From Bradyrhizobium sp. CCBAU 53351 (GTDB taxonomy: Bacteria; Pseudomonadota; Alphaproteobacteria; Rhizobiales; Xanthobacteraceae), in assembly GCF_015291745.1 (NCBI RefSeq), contig NZ_CP030059.1, positions 1,763,501-1,827,500 on the forward strand: 64,000 nt of DNA, in the 5' to 3' direction. Both the position numbers and the translations under genes were made by a program. The notes beneath the pieces were generated by a model. The model did no database searches. It was not told the origin of the DNA and worked only from the letters and a program-made list of their open reading frames with translations. Shown here one piece after another: positions 52,557-60,183 of this stretch; position 1 is the first letter of the stretch, and each line of letters opens with the position of its first letter.

Positions 52557-52663
52557 GTCAGCCTCACCTCCAAAATCCCCCACCTTGCTATACTTGCCGA
52601 TGCTTTTCCTGTACAGGCGGCCTGCCTTTTCCCCAGCTGCGCCGGGCCGCCCGGCAGACCTCC

Positions 52664-53830
52664 ATGAGAGCTGCAAAAGTCCTTGTCTCGATTTTGTTTC
52701 TGGCAATGCTGGCCAGCAATATTCGCTTGATCTCGCATTGGAGCGAGAGCCGCGGCGTCTATGACGACATCTGCTATCTCAGGCAGGCGCATCTGTTCCA
52801 GCGCTTCGGATGGCAGGGGCTCGACACCAGCCTCGCCCGCGAAACCGACGGTTATCTCGCGAGCAAATTGCGCAGTATCGGTTATCCCGACTGGAGCGAT
52901 CGGACCCGGGCGCCGTGCCACACGCTGACGACTGACGGCAGCAAGAGCGTGATGACGCCGCCGCCAGGCACCGGGTTCGTGCTGGCGCTGTTCCCGGAAG
53001 GGTTCCAGGTCGTTCCGCTCTATGTGCTGGCGAATTCGATCATCGCAGCGCTTGCGCTTTACGGCGTGTGGCGGGCGCGCGAGAGGGGCGCGTTGACGCT
53101 TGCCGCATTGTTCGGCGCGCTCTCGATCTATTTCATGATCAATCCGACCAAGGCGAGCTATTCGATGGCGCCGACCATGGTCGTCTGTGCATTGACGGGC
53201 CTGCTCACGGCGAGGCTGTTCGTCGAAGAGGACCGGCGCCGGCTGCTGATGATCGCAGCCATCGGCATTCTGCTCGGCCTGTCCGCGAGCTTCAGGATTG
53301 CCAACGTCGTTCTGTCCGCGGGCTATTTCCTGTTCTTCGGATTGTCCTTCCTGATCTGGCGCAGCCGCGAGACCTTCGCGGCAGGGCTCGCATTGGGCCT
53401 CGCGTTCCTGGTCGGGCTGTTGCCGGTGTTCGCGGCGAACCTCGTCAATTCGGGCCATCCCCTGGTCTCGGCCTACGGCGGTCAGGATACCGCGCCGCCG
53501 CGCCTCGATCCCGAAGTGCTGCTGGCCTATCTCCGCGACACGCAGTTTCCGCTGATCGTGATCGCCTGCGCGTCGACCGTGCTGTTGTGGCGCTTCGCCG
53601 GCCATCCCGGCGTCAGGAAGCTCGCGCTGCTCGTCGCCGGCAATCTCGTGCTGAACCTGGCTTTCTTTGCCACGCATCCGGTCTTCACGCCGTACTATGT
53701 CATTCCGATCCTGATGCAGTCGCTTTGGACGCTGCTGTTCGCGGTCGTCCTCACCCGCGGCCCGGTCCGGGGGTCCATCGCCCACGAGGCCGATGGACCG
53801 CGGCCCGCCGAGATGTTATCCCGCTTGTGA
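52664..53830 (+). CDS. Polytopic membrane protein, possibly a GT-C-type sugar transferase
   Basis: 388 residues from the ATG at 52664, with about ten hydrophobic helices. The first periplasmic loop has an acidic/Tyr-rich stretch (ESRGVYDDICYLRQAHLF), positioned as in GT-C enzymes where an acidic residue is catalytic. Later helices are Leu/Ala-rich and the C-terminus ends with a short polar tail. It faces the polyprenyl-phosphate glycosyltransferase gene on the other strand across 107 bases, so it is a candidate acceptor enzyme for that lipid-linked sugar. I could not place it in a named family. Confidence 0.65.
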   Translation: MRAAKVLVSILFLAMLASNIRLISHWSESRGVYDDICYLRQAHLFQRFGWQGLDTSLARETDGYLASKLRSIGYPDWSDRTRAPCHTLTTDGSKSVMTPPPGTGFVLALFPEGFQVVPLYVLANSIIAALALYGVWRARERGALTLAALFGALSIYFMINPTKASYSMAPTMVVCALTGLLTARLFVEEDRRRLLMIAAIGILLGLSASFRIANVVLSAGYFLFFGLSFLIWRSRETFAAGLALGLAFLVGLLPVFAANLVNSGHPLVSAYGGQDTAPPRLDPEVLLAYLRDTQFPLIVIACASTVLLWRFAGHPGVRKLALLVAGNLVLNLAFFATHPVFTPYYVIPILMQSLWTLLFAVVLTRGPVRGSIAHEADGPRPAEMLSRL

Positions 53831-53888
53831 CATTGACGCGTTTTCCGAACGCGAATTGGGACTTCTTCGCTCGAAGACGCATGCCGAC

Positions 53889-54407
53889 ATGACCGATCTC
53901 TCACTGACCATCCTTCCCGAAGCTGCCGGCGATGCCCAGGCGATCGAACGGTTGCACGAACGTACGTTCGGCCCCGGCCGCTTCGTGCTCAGCGCCTATC
54001 GCATCCGCGAGCACGTCGATCACCTGCTCGAATTGTCGTTCACCGCCCGCATCGGCACGCTGCTGGTCGGCTCGGTCAGGCAACTGCCGGTGCTGGTCGG
54101 CGAGACACCGGCCTTGCTGCTCGGGCCGCTTACCGTCGAGCCGCCATTCCGCGATCGCGGTATCGGCCGGCAGTTGATGGAGCGCGCGCTGAAGGACGCG
54201 AAGGCCAAGGGCCATTCCATCGTGCTGCTGGTCGGCGACGAGCCCTATTACAGCCGCGTCGGCTTCAAGCAGGTCCCCAAGGGCCGCGTCACCATGCCGG
54301 GCCCGGTCGATGCCGCCCGCATCCTGGTGTTCGAGCTCGTCGATGGCGCCTTCGAGGGCGTGTCGGGCCCGGTCGGCCCGGACTGGAGCAAGGCGCGGGC
54401 AGGATAG
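53889..54407 (+). CDS. GNAT-family N-acetyltransferase
   Basis: 172 residues from the ATG at 53889. The family core is seen: LSLTILPEAAGDAQAIERLHERTFGPG and LVGSVRQLPVLV (strands), LLLGPLTVEPPFRDRGIGRQLMERAL (acetyl-CoA pyrophosphate loop), then HSIVLLVGDEPYYSRVGF, the strand/beta-bulge that ends the fold. It is a YhbS-like acetyltransferase. The acceptor is unknown. It follows the membrane protein gene by 58 bases. Confidence 0.85.
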   Translation: MTDLSLTILPEAAGDAQAIERLHERTFGPGRFVLSAYRIREHVDHLLELSFTARIGTLLVGSVRQLPVLVGETPALLLGPLTVEPPFRDRGIGRQLMERALKDAKAKGHSIVLLVGDEPYYSRVGFKQVPKGRVTMPGPVDAARILVFELVDGAFEGVSGPVGPDWSKARAG

Positions 54408-54449
54408 GGATATAGCTCCGGGCTACGGCGATCTCTTGGAGTCACGACC

Positions 54450-54932
54450 ATGCAGGTGCGTCCCGCCGACCCCGCCGAGATCGATCACCTCGCGCAGGTG
54501 TGGCACGACGCCTGGCACGGCTCGCACGCCTCGCTCGCACCGCCCGAGCTCGTCCGCCTCCGCACGTTGCCGAACTTTCGTGATCGCCTCGCAGCCATGC
54601 TCGACACCATCATTGTCATGGGCCCGGTCGGCACGCCCTCGGGCTTCTGCGCGATCAAGTCTGACGAATTGTATCAGCTCTTCGTGTCGCAGGCTGCCCA
54701 CGGGACGGGGGTGGCTGCCGCACTGATCGCGGACGCCGAGAAACGCCTCGCGGCGCGGGGTGTCGAATTGGCGTGGCTCGCATGCGCGGTCGGCAACATG
54801 CGTGCCGCGCGATTCTACGAAAAGAGCGGCTGGGACAACGTCGGCACCTTCGTCATGATGTCGGAGACCTCGATCGGGCCATTTCCCGTCGATCAATGGC
54901 GTTTCGAGAAGCGGCTCGCGCGCTCGGCGTGA
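54450..54932 (+). CDS. GNAT-family N-acetyltransferase
   Basis: 160 residues from the ATG at 54450 (GGAG upstream). GNAT signs: VRPADPAEIDHLAQVWHDAWHG, ELYQLFVSQAAHGTGVAAALI with the pyrophosphate loop, AEKRLAARGVELAWLACAVGN and RAARFYEKSGWDNVG, the family's C-terminal Tyr/Gly segment. It is 43 bases after the other acetyltransferase, and the two may be co-transcribed. Substrate is unknown. Confidence 0.85.
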   Translation: MQVRPADPAEIDHLAQVWHDAWHGSHASLAPPELVRLRTLPNFRDRLAAMLDTIIVMGPVGTPSGFCAIKSDELYQLFVSQAAHGTGVAAALIADAEKRLAARGVELAWLACAVGNMRAARFYEKSGWDNVGTFVMMSETSIGPFPVDQWRFEKRLARSA

Positions 54933-54994
54933 GTCCGCAGCCCCGATTTCACTGCGCTCCATCTGGGCTATAGCCCACCGCTGAACAGGCATAT

Positions 54995-55017
54995 GTCGGG
55001 GCCCTAAAGGCCCCGAC
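54995..55017. terminator. Bidirectional stem-loop between convergent genes
   Basis: GTCGGGGCC (54995-55003) pairs perfectly with GGCCCCGAC (55009-55017) around a five-base loop. There is no T tract on either side, so it may be a weak or Rho-assisted terminator for the acetyltransferase or receptor transcript, or only a structure element. Confidence 0.45.
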
Positions 55018-55028
55018 CGCATTCCGCC

Positions 55029-57398
55029 TCAGAACTTGAAGTTCGCGAATGCCCGCACTCCGATGCCGGGCATCAAGACCTCGTCCTTGTTGTAGGACAC
55101 AGAGTTGCGGATGTTCTCGTTGAGGAGATTGTTGCCGACGATGCCGGCCATCATCTCGCGTGCGCCGAACCAGTTGCGGTCGAGCTTGGTCTTGTAGCTG
55201 ATTTCGGCCTTCAGCAGATTGTAGCCTGCCGTCGGCGTCTCCGCGATCGCCGCGACGTTGTTCTGCGCGAAGGCGTGCAGGAGGTTCACGCGCATCAGCC
55301 AGTTGTCGTCGCGCCAGAACACGCCGCCGCCCATGCGCATCGGGGGAATGCGCGGCACGTTGGTGCCGTCGCTGAACGTGGCGCGGACGAAATCGAGCTG
55401 GTTCTCGATGCCCCAGATGCCGCCCTGGAAGGCGCCGACGTCGAGCTGCGACTGGAATTCGCCGCCGCGGAAGTTCGCGTTGCGCTGCGAGTAGACCGCC
55501 TGGTTCAGCTCGGCGCCCGGGGTGCCGCAGGATGCGAAGTCGTCGTCGCAGGACACGCCGGTGAGGCGGCGATAGATGAAATTGTCGAAATGCGTGTAGT
55601 AGACGGTCGCCTCGAAGCGGAACGGCCCCGTTGCCCTGCGCACGCCGAGCTCGACCGATTTCGCCGTCTCGATGGTGAGATTGGGATTGCCGATGTCGAA
55701 CGTCGCGGTCGCGTCGTGCCCACCGCGCGAGAACAATTCGGCCGCCTTCGGCGCGCGCTCGACATATTGCGCGGTGATGCTGCCGACCATACCGCCGGGC
55801 AGGTCCTGCAACAGCCCGATGCTGCCGCTCTTCGGCGTGAACGATGGATTGCGCGCGATCGCCGCCTGCGGCGCGCCGTCGGGGAGGTAATCCGCCGGGA
55901 AGTCCGGCGTCGTGCCGTGCAGCTCGACATGCTCGATGCGGCCGGCGACCTGCGCCCGCGTCGCAGCCGTGAACTTGAACTCGTTGAAGGCGTAACCGGC
56001 AACGCGTGTGCTGTTGTTGGGGTCCCACAGGCCGTTGAACAACGTGCCGGGATTGTCCGGGCTCGGCGCGCTCAATTCCTGATGCCCGACCTGGAAGCCG
56101 AGCGCGGTCGTCACCTCGGCGAAGCGCGCGTTGAACGGGATCAGCTGCACCTCGGTGCGGATCTCCTGCTCCTTGTTGGTGAAGGTCTGGCGGATGCCGT
56201 CGCTGTTGAGATCGGCGGGATCGGCAAGGCCGATCTCGTTGTGACGGTAGTCGGTCGCGCCGGCCCAGAAGCGCACCGTGTCGATCGCGGTCGCATCGGG
56301 ATGGTACTCGCCCTTGACGTTGATCTTGGTCTGGTGGCCGTCGATCCGCGTGTGGTGGTCGGCGCCGTCGATGCCGGGGATGTGGTAGAGCGAGTCGTTC
56401 TGCGTGATCGACGCGCCGATATAGCCGCCCTGGAAGAAGTAGGAGCCGCCGATCGAGGCACCGTCCGAACGCGTCGCCGAGTTCGGCTGGCGGCCATTCA
56501 CGGGGCGCGACTGATCATTCAGATAAGGATAGCCCGGAATGGAATAGTCCGAGGTCGTGCGGCCATAGGCATCGGCGTGGAACGCGAAATTGCCGCCGCC
56601 GGTGTCGAGCAGCACGCCGCTTTCGACGCCGCGGTCGACCGAAGAGAACGCGGTGCGCGTCTCGGCGGTGACGCAAGGCGAGGTCGAGGCGCTTGCGAGC
56701 GGGGCCTTGGTCGGCAGGCCGTAAGCCTGGAATGACGGCGCGCAGGATGGCACCGCATCTGGAATCCGGTTGTTGGTGGCGCTGACGACGCCGCCGATCG
56801 AGGTCGAGCCGTAGCGCAGCGCAGCAGGCCCGCGCACCACTTCGATCTGGTTGGTGGCGAGCGGATCGATCGGGACGAAATGATCTTCGCCGAGATCGGA
56901 TGCGCCGCTCGAATTGGTGCCGTTTTCGACGATGCCGACGCGGTTGACATCGAGCCCGCGGATGATCGGCCGGCTGGAGGCGCCAGGCGCGAAGCTCGAT
57001 CCGGTGATGCCGGGCTTGGAGAACAGGAGATCGCCGAGCTGGCCGCCGCCCTCGCGGCGGATCTCCTCGTTCGGCACCACCGTGACCGTCGCGAACTGGT
57101 TGGTCACAACAGGCAGCACGCCCTGCTGGGGTATGGCGGGCGCGGCCGTTGCCGGCGTTGCTTCCGCCGCCTGCTCGCGGTTGCGCACACGTGCCGTTCT
57201 CGTACCGCGGCCGGGATTGCGGGACGGCACCACCGCTCTGCGCACGATCGGGCTCGGGGCCGTCACGGTGACAGCGGGGATTTCGGTCGACGATTTGTCT
57301 TGCGCAGGCGTTTGGGCGAAAGCCGGTGTGGCGGCGGCACCGAGCAGGAGCAGGCTTGCTCCGCCAAGACGCTGCGCGCGTCGCGATTGAAATGACAT
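55029..57398 (-). CDS. TonB-dependent receptor, ZnuD-like
   Basis: 789 residues from the ATG at 57396-57398; upstream in-frame starts add only non-signal sequence. Signal peptide to about residue 28 (ending AFAQ), a low-complexity Pro/Arg linker, a plug domain (FATVTVVPNEEIRREGGGQLGDLLF, then RGLDVNRVGIVENG and DLGEDHFVPIDPLATNQIEVVRGPAAL, resembling ZnuD) and a 22-strand barrel with the terminal Phe (GVRAFANFKF). His-rich loops such as GADHHTRIDGHQTK could bind Zn. The upstream DUF2946 gene and the Zur-type palindrome at 58009-58027 support zinc import. A siderophore receptor is the alternative. Confidence 0.85.
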   Translation of the reverse strand: MSFQSRRAQRLGGASLLLLGAAATPAFAQTPAQDKSSTEIPAVTVTAPSPIVRRAVVPSRNPGRGTRTARVRNREQAAEATPATAAPAIPQQGVLPVVTNQFATVTVVPNEEIRREGGGQLGDLLFSKPGITGSSFAPGASSRPIIRGLDVNRVGIVENGTNSSGASDLGEDHFVPIDPLATNQIEVVRGPAALRYGSTSIGGVVSATNNRIPDAVPSCAPSFQAYGLPTKAPLASASTSPCVTAETRTAFSSVDRGVESGVLLDTGGGNFAFHADAYGRTTSDYSIPGYPYLNDQSRPVNGRQPNSATRSDGASIGGSYFFQGGYIGASITQNDSLYHIPGIDGADHHTRIDGHQTKINVKGEYHPDATAIDTVRFWAGATDYRHNEIGLADPADLNSDGIRQTFTNKEQEIRTEVQLIPFNARFAEVTTALGFQVGHQELSAPSPDNPGTLFNGLWDPNNSTRVAGYAFNEFKFTAATRAQVAGRIEHVELHGTTPDFPADYLPDGAPQAAIARNPSFTPKSGSIGLLQDLPGGMVGSITAQYVERAPKAAELFSRGGHDATATFDIGNPNLTIETAKSVELGVRRATGPFRFEATVYYTHFDNFIYRRLTGVSCDDDFASCGTPGAELNQAVYSQRNANFRGGEFQSQLDVGAFQGGIWGIENQLDFVRATFSDGTNVPRIPPMRMGGGVFWRDDNWLMRVNLLHAFAQNNVAAIAETPTAGYNLLKAEISYKTKLDRNWFGAREMMAGIVGNNLLNENIRNSVSYNKDEVLMPGIGVRAFANFKF

Positions 57399-57542
57399 GT
57401 CCTGATTCCAGTCAGGCGCCGTCCGCATGATGGTCTGCTGATCGGAGGCGGCCTGCCGTCGCGGCGCGACGGAATTCGACTTCAACGGATCCCGGGCATG
57501 CGCCGATCGGCGGCGAGCCCAGGCATGATCAATCGTTGGAGA

Positions 57543-57959
57543 TCAGGACGCGGGAGGAGCGCGCGGCTGGAACGCCGTGCCGGCCGATTTCAGATGGAGA
57601 AATTCGGCGTCAGTGGTGCGGTAGAGCAGGTCGATCGCCTGCGGCAGCTGCAAGAGAGGCGGCGTCGCGAACAGGATCGTGCTCGCCATCGCGACGACGG
57701 CGCAGATCGCGCAATTGTCGTCAGCCGGATGGTCGCCATCGGGGGTCGAGGGCGATGGCTTGTGAATCGCGGAGCGGTCGGCCGAAGCCTGGTCTTTGGC
57801 ACTGTCTTTGCCGCCGTCGGTCTGCTGCAGTGTGGCCTGGGCAAGCGGTGCAGCCTGCGCGAACCAATGGCTGTGCCCGAACGTCAGCGCGAACTGCACC
57901 AGCATCGCGAACAACGCGAGCCGGGCGCCGTGCCTGATATTCGACCGGAACCACTTCAT
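57543..57959 (-). CDS. DUF2946 family membrane protein, Zur-controlled
   Basis: 138 residues from the ATG at 57957-57959. N-terminal anchor (LALFAMLVQFALTFGHSHWFA) with an HSH motif, then a Ser/Asp-rich stretch, and DNCAICAVVAMASTILF, a CxxC motif followed by a second helix. DUF2946 proteins accompany metal-handling genes and their Cys/His pattern suits Zn or Cu binding. A perfect Zur-like palindrome lies 50 bases upstream. The TonB receptor gene follows 145 bases downstream on the same strand, so the two probably form a zinc-uptake unit. Confidence 0.82.
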   Translation of the reverse strand: MKWFRSNIRHGARLALFAMLVQFALTFGHSHWFAQAAPLAQATLQQTDGGKDSAKDQASADRSAIHKPSPSTPDGDHPADDNCAICAVVAMASTILFATPPLLQLPQAIDLLYRTTDAEFLHLKSAGTAFQPRAPPAS

Positions 57960-58008
57960 CGGAACAAGCTACCCCCACATCGCAAGGCGCCAGATCCGAG
58001 GGCGTCGC

Positions 58009-58027
58009 GATGTTATAATGTAACATC
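58009..58027 (-). promoter_or_regulatory. Zur-type palindrome upstream of the DUF2946-TonB receptor unit
   Basis: GATGTTA-TAATG-TAACATC is a 19-base perfect palindrome, the arrangement of alphaproteobacterial Zur boxes (TGTTATA-type arms). It lies 50 bases upstream of the DUF2946 start on the minus strand, a position where a repressor would block RNA polymerase. Zinc starvation should release it. Confidence 0.7.
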
Positions 58028-58112
58028 ACTCGACCCATGAGTAGATGTCAACGGTTCTCGAACCAAGCAGCGAGGGGTGGCGGGCCGATGTGGCGTTCGA
58101 GCAACGGAGCGC

Positions 58113-60176
58113 TCAGCGCCCCTCGCGCACCCACGTCGCCGCGAACGCGCCGAGCAGCAGCAGAAGTCCGATCAGGCCGGCAAAGATCGGCAGCACGCCG
58201 ACGCCCTTGACGACGCTGGCATCGCGCATCCGCACGCCCATCCAGCCGTCACCGGCAAAGACGCTGGCCGAACGCACCGGGAGGATGCGCGGCAGCTCGA
58301 CGCTGGCGCTGCTTGCCACGCGCACCGCGTTGCCGCCGGTCGCCTGGGCCAGAGGCTTCAGGGTATCGACCGTCGATGTGACTTCCGAAAACTCCTTCGG
58401 ATTGGTCGGGCCGACATTGATCAGTGCCTTCAGCGTGCCGTCGGTGGCCTGCCACAGGCCGAGCTCGCTCGCGGGAAGGCTGGCGCGCCATTCGCCGGGA
58501 TCGCCCGGGCTCAGCGTCAAATCGTTCGACACGCCCGACGGCGAGGTCACGCTCACCGGCTGGACGCTGTCCGCCATGGTTTGGCGTACCACGACGAGGT
58601 CCTTGCCCTGCACCTGCAGGCGCAGCGCCTCCTCGTCCAGATCGGGTTGCTTCATCAGCCAGTGCGACATCCGCCTGAGCAGGTCGAGATGCGGGCCGCC
58701 GCCCTCATAGCCGCGCGCCCACAGCCAGATGTGGTCGGAGAGCAGCAGCGCGACGCGGCCGTCGCCGAAGCGCGACAGGAACAGCAGCGGCTTGCCGTCG
58801 GCGCCCGTCATGACAGGCGGGTTGACGGAATTGCGGGTGTCGACCGTCCTGAAGAAACGGCTCCAACGCGGCGGCTCGGAGGCCGAGCCCTCGAGAGCGC
58901 GCGTCACGGGGTGGCGTTTGCCGATGTCGGACAGATGCGCATAGAACGGCTTTTCCGTCACCCCGACCGGTTCAGCCGGCAGCACCGTATCCAGCGGCGT
59001 GCGCCAGATGCTGGTGTTGGAGGCGTAATCGGGTCCGGCCGAGACCAGCACCGCGCCGCCACCGCGGACATAGCGCGCGATGTTATCGAAATAGGCGATC
59101 GGCAGCACGCCCTGGCGCGCGTAGCGATCGAAGATGATCAGCTGGAATTCGTTGATCTTCTGCTGGAACAATTCGCGGGTCGGAAACGCGATCAGCGACA
59201 ATTCGTTGATCGGCGTGCCGTCCTGTTTCTCCGGCGGACGCAGAATGGTGAAGTGCACGAGGTCGACGCTGGCGTCGGACTTCAAGAGGTTGCGCCAGGT
59301 GCGCTCGCCGGAATGCGGCTCGCCAGAGACCAGCAGCACCCGCAGCTTGTCGCGCACGCCGTCAATGGCGACGACGGCCCGGTTGTTCACCGGCGTCAAT
59401 TCGCGCTCGAGCGGGGAGGCCTCGATCTCGACGATGTTCGGGCCGGCATGCTTGATGTCGACGTCGACGCTCGCGGCCTGGCCGCTCGACAGCGTGCGCT
59501 CGTTGATGACCTCGCCGTCCCTGCGGATCGTGACCCTGGCGCGTTCGCCGGTGACGCCCTGGTCGTCGAGGCGGTAGCTGATGGTCTGGGTCTGCCCGAC
59601 GATGCCGAAGCGCGGCGCGGCCGTGATCGCGATGCGGCGGTCGCGCTCGTCCTTCTGGCCGGTGATCAGCGCGTGTACCGGCGCCTGGAAGCCGAGCGCG
59701 GCGGCGTTCGCCGGAATGTCGTGGACGCGGCCGTCGGTGATCAGGAACGCGCCGGCGACGCGGTCGACCGGCACGTCGGACAGGGCCGAGGCGAGGGCGC
59801 CGAACAGTTTTGTGCCGTCGGTCTCGCCGTCAGCCTGTCCGGCCTCGACGACGCGCACTTCCAGCCCTTTGATCTTCTTCAGGCCGTCGACCAGCGCTTC
59901 CTGCGCCTGCGCGGCTTCACGATTGCGGCTGCCGAAATTCTGGCTCGGGCTCTTGTCGACGACGACAGCGGCGACCGAGGTGAGAGGTTCGCGGTCCTCG
60001 CGGGTGAAGGAGGGATTGGCGAGCGCGAGCAGGAACAGCGCCAGCGCGGCCACGCGCACGGCGGCGCCGCGCGCGCGCGCAACCAGCAGCACGAGCGCGA
60101 TAACGACGATCGCGGCGAGCGCGAGCCACAGCACGATCGTGGGGACCAGCGGCGTGAAGGCGATGCCGTAGTTCAT
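58113..60176 (-). CDS. Membrane protein with VWA-like and glutamine-amidotransferase-like domain (BatA-cluster)
   Basis: 687 residues, three or four membrane helices (two N-terminal, TIVLWLALAAIVVIALVLLV and VRVAALALFLLALA; one C-terminal, LPIFAGLIGLLLLLGAFAATW). The VWA-like domain has an intact MIDAS DxSxS (VVVDKSPSQNF). The middle has a class I amidotransferase-like fold: LLVSGEPHSGERTWRNLL, FDRYARQGVLP, GGGAVLVSAGPDYAS; the usual nucleophile Cys is absent, so it is not an active amidotransferase. It is the last gene of the MoxR/DUF58 operon, seven bases after the DUF4159 gene. The cluster is thought to act in membrane protein-complex assembly or stress; its targets are not known. Confidence 0.78.
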   Translation of the reverse strand: MNYGIAFTPLVPTIVLWLALAAIVVIALVLLVARARGAAVRVAALALFLLALANPSFTREDREPLTSVAAVVVDKSPSQNFGSRNREAAQAQEALVDGLKKIKGLEVRVVEAGQADGETDGTKLFGALASALSDVPVDRVAGAFLITDGRVHDIPANAAALGFQAPVHALITGQKDERDRRIAITAAPRFGIVGQTQTISYRLDDQGVTGERARVTIRRDGEVINERTLSSGQAASVDVDIKHAGPNIVEIEASPLERELTPVNNRAVVAIDGVRDKLRVLLVSGEPHSGERTWRNLLKSDASVDLVHFTILRPPEKQDGTPINELSLIAFPTRELFQQKINEFQLIIFDRYARQGVLPIAYFDNIARYVRGGGAVLVSAGPDYASNTSIWRTPLDTVLPAEPVGVTEKPFYAHLSDIGKRHPVTRALEGSASEPPRWSRFFRTVDTRNSVNPPVMTGADGKPLLFLSRFGDGRVALLLSDHIWLWARGYEGGGPHLDLLRRMSHWLMKQPDLDEEALRLQVQGKDLVVVRQTMADSVQPVSVTSPSGVSNDLTLSPGDPGEWRASLPASELGLWQATDGTLKALINVGPTNPKEFSEVTSTVDTLKPLAQATGGNAVRVASSASVELPRILPVRSASVFAGDGWMGVRMRDASVVKGVGVLPIFAGLIGLLLLLGAFAATWVREGR

Positions 60177-60183
60177 GACGATC

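Noticed and set aside
55758..56002. Small plus-strand frames inside the TonB receptor gene
   Set aside because: They are out-of-frame shadows without start signals.
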